From assembly GCA_016235265.1 (NCBI GenBank), contig JACRLI010000015.1:265300-312374 (forward strand): 47,075 bases of DNA, in the 5' to 3' direction. The notes beneath the pieces are model-generated. The model made no database searches. It had not been told where the DNA came from and worked only from the letters and a program-made list of their open reading frames with translations. Positions 40,946 to 47,075 of this stretch are shown in pieces. The position numbers and the translations under genes are program-made. Source of the DNA: Candidatus Eisenbacteria bacterium. GTDB lineage: Bacteria; Eisenbacteria; RBG-16-71-46; JACRLI01. Positions within the stretch are counted from its first letter, which is position 1, and each line of letters opens with the position of its first letter.

Positions 40946-42126
40946 CAGTCGCTCCTCCCCGGGAGGCCCTTCTCGAGGCGGACCGCGTAGATCGCCAGCA
41001 GCCGCGCGACGCGGTCCAGGTCCACGAGGTCGAGCGTCTCCACGGCGCTGTGCATGTAGCGCAGCGGCACGCTCACCAGTCCGGTGGGCACGCCCTCGCC
41101 GACCGTGTAGATGTCCCGGGCGTCGGTGCCGGTGTCGCGCGGAGCGGGCTCCACCTGGTGGGGGATCTTCGCCGCCTCGGCCGCCTCCACCAGGCCGCGG
41201 AACACCGCGGGGTGGACGTTGGGCCCCAGCGCGATCGGCGGCCCGCCTCCCAGCTTGAAGGTGCGCCAGTCGTCCGCTCCGGGCCCCTCGCCGTGGGTGA
41301 CGTCCAGCGCCACGGCCACGTCGGGGCGCACCGCGTAGGCGCTGGTCATCGCCCCCAGGCACACGCGGCCCACCTCCTCCTGCACCGTGGCCACGCCAAA
41401 CACGTCCAGCGCGTGCGGCCGCCGGGAGAGTTCCTCCAGCGCCAGCAGCATCGCCACCACGCAGGCGCGGTTGTCGAACGCCCGGCCCGCCACGCGGCCG
41501 CCGAGCAATTCCACCAGGGGCGCGCGGAAGCTCACCAGGTCGCCCACGCGCACGGCACGGCGCACGGCCGCAGCCGGCTGGCCGGTGTCCACGAACAGCT
41601 CGTCGAAGGTGTAGGGTTTCTTCGCGTCGTTGGGCGCCTGCAGGTGCGGAGGGACGCTCCCGAACACGCCGGGAAGGCGCTCGCGTCCGTGCACCCAGAC
41701 GTCCTGCGCCGGCAGCAGCCGCGGCTCCACCCCGCCCATGGGGTGCACGCGCAGGAAGCCGTCCTTGCGCACCTCGGTGACCACCAGGCCGATGGCGTCG
41801 GCGTGGGCCGCCAGCATCAGCCGGCGCCGGGCGCCGCGGACCTTGCCCTGGCCGGGCAGCAGGGCCACGCAACTGCCGACGCGATCGTGGCGGACCTGGG
41901 CCCCGAGGCCGCGGGCCTCCTTCTCGAACCACTGCGTGAGATCGGTCTCGTGCCCCGGCAGTCCCGCGATCTCGGTGGCCCGGCGCAGAAGCCCCACGAT
42001 GCGTTCGCGGCGCGCCACGGAGAGCCCCTTCGAGCCCGCGGCGCCGGCAGGGCCCTTCCCCGCCGGCCGTTTCACCGGCGCAGCCGTTCGCTTCACTCGC
42101 GATGCGGCGCGTTTCAGTGCGATCAT
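40945..42126 (-). CDS. M42-family aminopeptidase with basic N-terminal extension (first gene of the trio)
   Basis: The 393-residue protein has the M42 core from about 45 on, preceded by a Lys/Arg/Ala-rich tail (ALKRAASRVKRTAAPVKRPA) not found in the other two. The site is more divergent: AAHADAIG replaces AHMDEIG, AFDNRACV replaces FDDR, then VQEEVGRV, ALDVTHG and the late RYMHSAVET. All main ligands are kept. I start at the ATG at 42126 with AAGGA just upstream; a GTG near residue 37 would remove most of the basic tail. It may form mixed complexes with the two following products. Confidence 0.88.
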   Translation of the reverse strand: MIALKRAASRVKRTAAPVKRPAGKGPAGAAGSKGLSVARRERIVGLLRRATEIAGLPGHETDLTQWFEKEARGLGAQVRHDRVGSCVALLPGQGKVRGARRRLMLAAHADAIGLVVTEVRKDGFLRVHPMGGVEPRLLPAQDVWVHGRERLPGVFGSVPPHLQAPNDAKKPYTFDELFVDTGQPAAAVRRAVRVGDLVSFRAPLVELLGGRVAGRAFDNRACVVAMLLALEELSRRPHALDVFGVATVQEEVGRVCLGAMTSAYAVRPDVAVALDVTHGEGPGADDWRTFKLGGGPPIALGPNVHPAVFRGLVEAAEAAKIPHQVEPAPRDTGTDARDIYTVGEGVPTGLVSVPLRYMHSAVETLDLVDLDRVARLLAIYAVRLEKGLPGRSD

Positions 42127-42328
42127 GGTCCTTCGCCCCCGGATGGGCTTCGAGACTGGGGTGGTCCCGCCCGCGTCGCGGGCGCCGGCGCCGGTGGCCA
42201 CCCATGCGGCAGGGCGGGCCACGGGAGCACGGGCAAGGTGACTGCGAGATTCTACGCGCCCGCCGAGGTGGGGTTCTACCGTTTTCTGAGGAACCCGGGG
42301 CGCCGGCGGGAAGAACGGCCCCGGCAGG

Positions 42329-43516
42329 CTACGGAAGCAGGCGGGCCGGGCCCCGCTTCTGGCTGGGGTGACGCTCCAGGTACTCCCCCACGCCCCGGGC
42401 GATGAGATCCGCCAGGTCGTCCTGGAAGGACTCGGAGCGCAGCCGCGCCGCCTCCCGGCGGTTGCTGATGAAGGCCGTCTCCACCAGGATGGATGGCACC
42501 TGCGGAGACTTGAGCACCGCGAAGCCCGCCTGCTTCACCCCCCGGAACACCAGGTCCTCCCGTCCCGCGAGGGACTGCAGCACCACGTCCGCGAGCTCCG
42601 AGCTCTTCTTCAGCGTGTCGTTCTGCCGCAGGTCGAACAGGATCGACTTCACGTCGTCGTTGCCCGCGGGGAGCTGGCCATACAGCTGGTCGGCGGAGTT
42701 CTCCGCCTCGGCCAGCTCACGGGAGGCCTCGTCGGTGGCGCCGGTGAGCGAGAGGAAATACACCTCGGTGCCGCGGGCGTCGCGGTCGCGCGAGGAATTG
42801 CAGTGGATGCTCACGAACAGGTCGGCCTGGTAGCGCTCCGCGATCAGGAAGCGGCGCCGGAGCGGCAGGTCGTAGTCGCCGTCGCGGGTGAGCACCGCGC
42901 GGATCCCGGGCCGGGCGTTCAGGCGATCGGCGACCTTCCTGCCGATGGGCAGCGTGACGTCCTTCTCGCAAAGCCCGCCGGGGCCCACGGCTCCCGGAGC
43001 GTCGCCGCCGTGCCCGGGGTCGATCACCACCACGCGGGCGCGGGATTCCAGCACCGTCTGGATGGCCTTCTCGCGCTCCACCACCTGCTCGGGCGCCACG
43101 TAGCGGGTCACGTCCACCACCACGCGGTGCGGACGCCCGGGCACCTGCGACAGCGCGAACACCCGCACCGCCGTGGGCCGCGTGAGCCGGATGGTGGCCT
43201 TCACTCCCCCGCCGGTCATGGACCGCAACGTCACATCCTCGACGGCGCTGTCGCGGACCGAGACCTCGGAGAGATTGGCGATCAGCGCGACGCCGGCCAC
43301 GCGCACGGTGACCTGGGTGGAATCGTCGGAGCGTTCCACGGAGAAGTCGGCGGCGTCGGAAACATCGAGCACCAGCCGGGTGACGTCGGGGCCGGTCCAG
43401 TGGCGCACCCCGGTCACCCGCAGGGGACGGGCCGCGTGCGCGGACGGCGCCGCGCACAGGAGCGCCAGCGCCGCCACGAGCATGCCGATCCCGGATGCGC
43501 GGGGGTCCCGTCGCAT
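42329..43516 (-). CDS. N-acetylmuramoyl-L-alanine amidase with AMIN domain
   Basis: The 395-residue protein has a signal peptide (about 1-29, ending SAHA), an AMIN peptidoglycan-binding domain (about 30-140) and an amidase_3 domain (about 160-390). The zinc ligands are H169 in VIDPGHGG, E184 in LCEKDVTL and H238 in VSIHCNSS, with catalytic E346 in SILVETAF. It cleaves the amide between N-acetylmuramic acid and L-alanine in the periplasm, as AmiC does in daughter-cell separation. I chose the ATG at 43516 with GGAAGGA upstream over the ATG at 43537. It lies 71 bases after htrA on the same strand. Confidence 0.94.
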   Translation of the reverse strand: MRRDPRASGIGMLVAALALLCAAPSAHAARPLRVTGVRHWTGPDVTRLVLDVSDAADFSVERSDDSTQVTVRVAGVALIANLSEVSVRDSAVEDVTLRSMTGGGVKATIRLTRPTAVRVFALSQVPGRPHRVVVDVTRYVAPEQVVEREKAIQTVLESRARVVVIDPGHGGDAPGAVGPGGLCEKDVTLPIGRKVADRLNARPGIRAVLTRDGDYDLPLRRRFLIAERYQADLFVSIHCNSSRDRDARGTEVYFLSLTGATDEASRELAEAENSADQLYGQLPAGNDDVKSILFDLRQNDTLKKSSELADVVLQSLAGREDLVFRGVKQAGFAVLKSPQVPSILVETAFISNRREAARLRSESFQDDLADLIARGVGEYLERHPSQKRGPARLLP

Positions 43517-43587
43517 CCCGGTCCTTCCACGCGGCATCCCTGCCACGCCCTGCCCTCCCGGATACCGGCGACCTGGGGCGGCGCCGG

Positions 43588-45060
<1,473 letters not shown>

Positions 45061-45247
45061 CGGTGGCTCCTTGAAAGCCGACCCCGGCCAGGCCGGGCCC
45101 GCACTGTTGCGTCCGGGGAGCGGCGCGGGCGGGGAAGCCCCCCGCCCGGGCCCGGCCCGGTGCATTCCATCTTGTGGGTTGGATGAACCTCGCCCGTCGG
45201 GCGATGCGCCCGGGGCGCCCCCCGCGCGGGGCGGAACCCTCGAAAGG

Positions 45248-45277
45248 ACAGTAGGAAACTCGCGCCTGCCCGGTCAA
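45248..45277 (-). promoter_or_regulatory. Promoter of the htrA-like/amidase operon
   Basis: The minus strand reads TTGACC, an 18-base spacer and TACTGT, with a start expected near 45241. No ECF-type GAACTT box was noticed, so basal expression looks sigma-70 dependent. Confidence 0.75.
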
Positions 45278-45408
45278 GGCGACCCCGGATCCCCCGCGGT
45301 GCAGCGCGACAGCCGATCCTGCGTCGCGGGCGATCCACCGGTCCGCCCGCAGACCACTGGCATGACTCCCGGCATAACTCCCGGATAGTCCCGCCTGCCC
45401 CGCAGGGC

Positions 45409-45414
45409 TATACT
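45409..45414 (+). promoter_or_regulatory. -10 box of a leaderless lpxH-like transcript
   Basis: TATACT is followed by exactly seven bases and then the ATG at 45422, so the message would start at the initiation codon. The -35 region is weak. No ribosome site is present, which supports leaderless translation. Confidence 0.6.
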
Positions 45415-45421
45415 GCCGCCC

Positions 45422-46222
45422 ATGGTTGACGGTTGCGCCTACTTCTTTTCTGACGCCCACCTGGGCCAGCGGGATGCCTCGGGAGAGGCCCGCAAGCGCC
45501 ACTACCTGCAGCAGTTCCTTGCCCACGTGCGGACCCGCCCCGGGCCGGTCTACGTGGTCGGGGACCTGTTCGATTTCTGGTTCGAATACCGCCACGCGGT
45601 GCCGCGGGGCCACTTCGAGGTGCTGTCGGCGCTGATCGAGACCCGCCGCGCCGGGGCGGCCATCACCTATGTCGGAGGCAATCACGACTTCTGGCTGGGG
45701 GATTTCCTGGCCCGCGAGGTGGGGATGGAGGTGGCGCTCGAGCCCATCGCCCGGGAGATCCAGGGCCGGAAACTGTACGTGGCCCACGGCGACGGGATGA
45801 TGCCCGGAGACCGCGGCTACCACGCGCTCAGGGCCATCCTGCGCAACCCGTTCAACATCGGCCTGTACCGCTGGCTGCACCCGGACCTGGGAATCCCGCT
45901 GGCCAAGGCCGTATCCAGCCTCTCCTACCGCAATCACCACCACCACCCGCCCCCCACCGGCGAAGCGATCTACCGCGAGGTGGCCACGCCCCGCCTGGCG
46001 GCCGGCCACGACGCGGTGATCCTCGGCCACTTCCATCTTCCCTACCACCACCGCGAGCCGGGCCGCGAAATGGTCGTCCTGGGGGACTGGATGACGCACT
46101 TCACGTACGCGACGCTGGAGGGCGGGGTATTCCGGATGTGGCGCTGGACCGAGGACGGCCCGCAGTGCCTCCAGGGCGGACCGGAAGGCCCGCCCGGCGG
46201 GGTCAGCGCCCCAGGTAGGTGA
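45422..46222 (+). CDS. lpxH: UDP-2,3-diacylglucosamine diphosphatase-like enzyme (LpxH type)
   Basis: The 266-residue metallophosphoesterase has the five motifs of the LpxH group: FFSDAHLG at 8-15, GDLFDFWFEY near 47, GGNHDFWLGDF near 84, YVAHGDGMM near 119 and ILGHFHLPY near 200. LpxH cleaves UDP-2,3-diacylglucosamine to lipid X in lipid A synthesis at the inner membrane. The GNHD motif differs from the GNRD of E. coli LpxH, so this is likely the variant subgroup seen outside Proteobacteria; another UDP-sugar substrate is possible. Its last 20 bases overlap the 3-prime end of the convergent barrel gene. Confidence 0.85.
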   Translation: MVDGCAYFFSDAHLGQRDASGEARKRHYLQQFLAHVRTRPGPVYVVGDLFDFWFEYRHAVPRGHFEVLSALIETRRAGAAITYVGGNHDFWLGDFLAREVGMEVALEPIAREIQGRKLYVAHGDGMMPGDRGYHALRAILRNPFNIGLYRWLHPDLGIPLAKAVSSLSYRNHHHHPPPTGEAIYREVATPRLAAGHDAVILGHFHLPYHHREPGREMVVLGDWMTHFTYATLEGGVFRMWRWTEDGPQCLQGGPEGPPGGVSAPGR

Positions 46223-47075
46223 TCGCGATGCGGGAGCTGGAGCCGAAATCGTTGCGGTAGGGCACCATGGCGTATTGCAGCTGGAAGCCCCGGCCGCGCA
46301 CGCCCAGCCCGAAGCTGAAGCCTTCCGAGTCGTATCCGGTGCGATAGCCACCCTGGACCGAGAGGAACCCGCGCTGGGTGAACTCCGCGCCGAAGAGGGC
46401 ATGCGTGCGGTCGTCGCCGCGGGTCCTGGCCAGGTCGGCGGCCAGCGTCAACTCGCCCCCGCCGGCGGGCAGGATGTAGGAGACCCCGCCCTGCACGGTG
46501 GTGGGCAGCGCGGTCCGCTTCGTGTCGAGGGTCATGCCCTGGCCCAGGTGACGCACGGCCGCCCCCACGCTCAGGTTGGGTATGCCGGGGAAGTACCGCG
46601 CGCCGAGGTTGAGCGCGAATCCGGTGCTGTTGTAGGCGTCCATCTTGGTGGCGAGGTACTCCAGCCCCACGCCCAGGTCCAGCTTGTCCGTGGCGCGGAA
46701 GCCGAACGCCGCGGTGGTGACCAGGTCGTAGTAGCCGAAGGTGCCCACCGAATCACCGCTCACGTCGGTGCCCAGCAGCGGGTCGCTGTTGTAGACCGCG
46801 CCGAAGCTCAGTCCGAAGGTGCCTTCCTTGAACCGCTTCACCGCGCTCACATATTCCTGTCGGATGCCCTCGAAGCTCTGGTGGTGGGTGGCCGAGATCT
46901 GCAGCTTGTCCAGCCGCGAGAGCCCCGCGGGATTCCAGAAGGAGGCGGTGGCGTCGTCGGCCAGCGAGGTGAAGGCCGAGCCCATGGCCTGGGCGCGGGC
47001 TCCCGGGCCCATTTCCAGCGACGCGAAGCCCGTGGGCGTGTCCTGGGCGGCTGCGGGGGCCGCCGCCAGCGCGGC
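46203..47075 (-). CDS. PorV/UPF0164-type outer-membrane barrel protein, N-terminus off right edge
   Basis: The visible 290 residues begin inside a signal peptide (ALAAAPAAAQD) and continue GFASLEMGPGARAQAMGSAFTSLADDATASFWNPAGLS, the hallmark of PorV/UPF0164 barrels. Alternating glycine-rich strands run to the C-terminus and end RIAITYLGR. PorV-type proteins are outer-membrane barrels. In Bacteroidota PorV shuttles type IX secretion cargo, while other members have no known role. The FlgD-Ig tailed proteins at 25795 and 28630 would be natural cargo candidates, but that is inference. The start codon lies outside the window. Confidence 0.88.
   Translation of the reverse strand, partial: AALAAAPAAAQDTPTGFASLEMGPGARAQAMGSAFTSLADDATASFWNPAGLSRLDKLQISATHHQSFEGIRQEYVSAVKRFKEGTFGLSFGAVYNSDPLLGTDVSGDSVGTFGYYDLVTTAAFGFRATDKLDLGVGLEYLATKMDAYNSTGFALNLGARYFPGIPNLSVGAAVRHLGQGMTLDTKRTALPTTVQGGVSYILPAGGGELTLAADLARTRGDDRTHALFGAEFTQRGFLSVQGGYRTGYDSEGFSFGLGVRGRGFQLQYAMVPYRNDFGSSSRIAITYLGR

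Larger units (their letters stand above)
45061..45421. other. Divergent intergenic region between htrA-like and lpxH-like genes
   Basis: This region carries the htrA promoter (45248-45277) and the lpxH-like -10 box (45409-45414). The stretch 45076-45240 is the htrA leader and contains a GC-rich, repetitive CCCGGGC segment able to fold. No gene is seen. Confidence 0.6.

Overview
The window is a dense, very GC-rich bacterial chromosome segment. It encodes a Gram-negative envelope: an LpxH-type lipid A enzyme, PorV/UPF0164-type outer-membrane barrels, a periplasmic HtrA protease and an AMIN/amidase_3 cell-wall amidase. Two large secreted proteins end in FlgD-Ig-like sorting tails. Together with bacillithiol-type genes and a tricorn protease homologue, this points to the FCB side of the tree, most like Candidatus Eisenbacteria. 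That placement is inference from gene content; there is no rRNA in the window.

Layout, left to right. (1) 1-1925: riboflavin operon on the minus strand (ribD, then ribE running off the edge) behind a complete FMN riboswitch, an attenuator hairpin and a good sigma-70 promoter. (2) 2006-7089: a subtilisin-like protein with an altered oxyanion position, an HDOD protein, an EamA transporter, and an ECF sigma factor with an overlapping membrane protein, divergent from a small DUF6249-like membrane protein. (3) 7110-16767: a protease IV (SppA) carrying an N-terminal barrel-like domain, a YchF-family protein without its P-loop, a HDOD-GAF pair, a beta-CASP ribonuclease, a DUF885-like protein with a degenerate active site, and a BshB1-like deacetylase. 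(4) 16853-20519: tRNA-Lys and a tricorn protease. (5) 20547-21274: a gene-free island of tandem repeats and two inverted copies of a structured element of about 140 bp whose stems covary. (6) 21322-25674: purA, serA, a class V aminotransferase and a HAD phosphatase. (7) 25795-31416: two tandem cohesin/dockerin-like secreted paralogues. (8) 31736-37199: a YitJ-type methionine/folate enzyme and a heterodimeric ABC exporter. (9) 37233-38789: a decayed GNAT gene, a truncated secreted-protein start, a YfiT/BstA-like protein and a DUF421 protein. (10) 38843-47075: three overlapping M42 aminopeptidase genes, the amidase, HtrA, the LpxH-like enzyme and a partial PorV-like barrel.

Most operons are tightly packed with 1- or 4-base stop/start overlaps (ribD-ribE, sigma-membrane protein, aminotransferase-serA, the M42 trio, DUF421-BstA). 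Recognisable promoters follow TTGNNN-17/18-TANNNT, so the housekeeping sigma factor appears conventional. Two genes appear to be transcribed without a leader. Serine synthesis (aminotransferase plus SerA), purine synthesis (PurA), methyl-group metabolism (YitJ type) and flavin synthesis give the metabolic content. Proteolysis and envelope quality control (HtrA, SppA, tricorn, three M42 enzymes, the S8 protein) is unusually well represented.

The most unusual signal is the structured repeat island at 20547-21274. Next come the fused barrel-SppA protein and the P-loop-less YchF, which share an operon.
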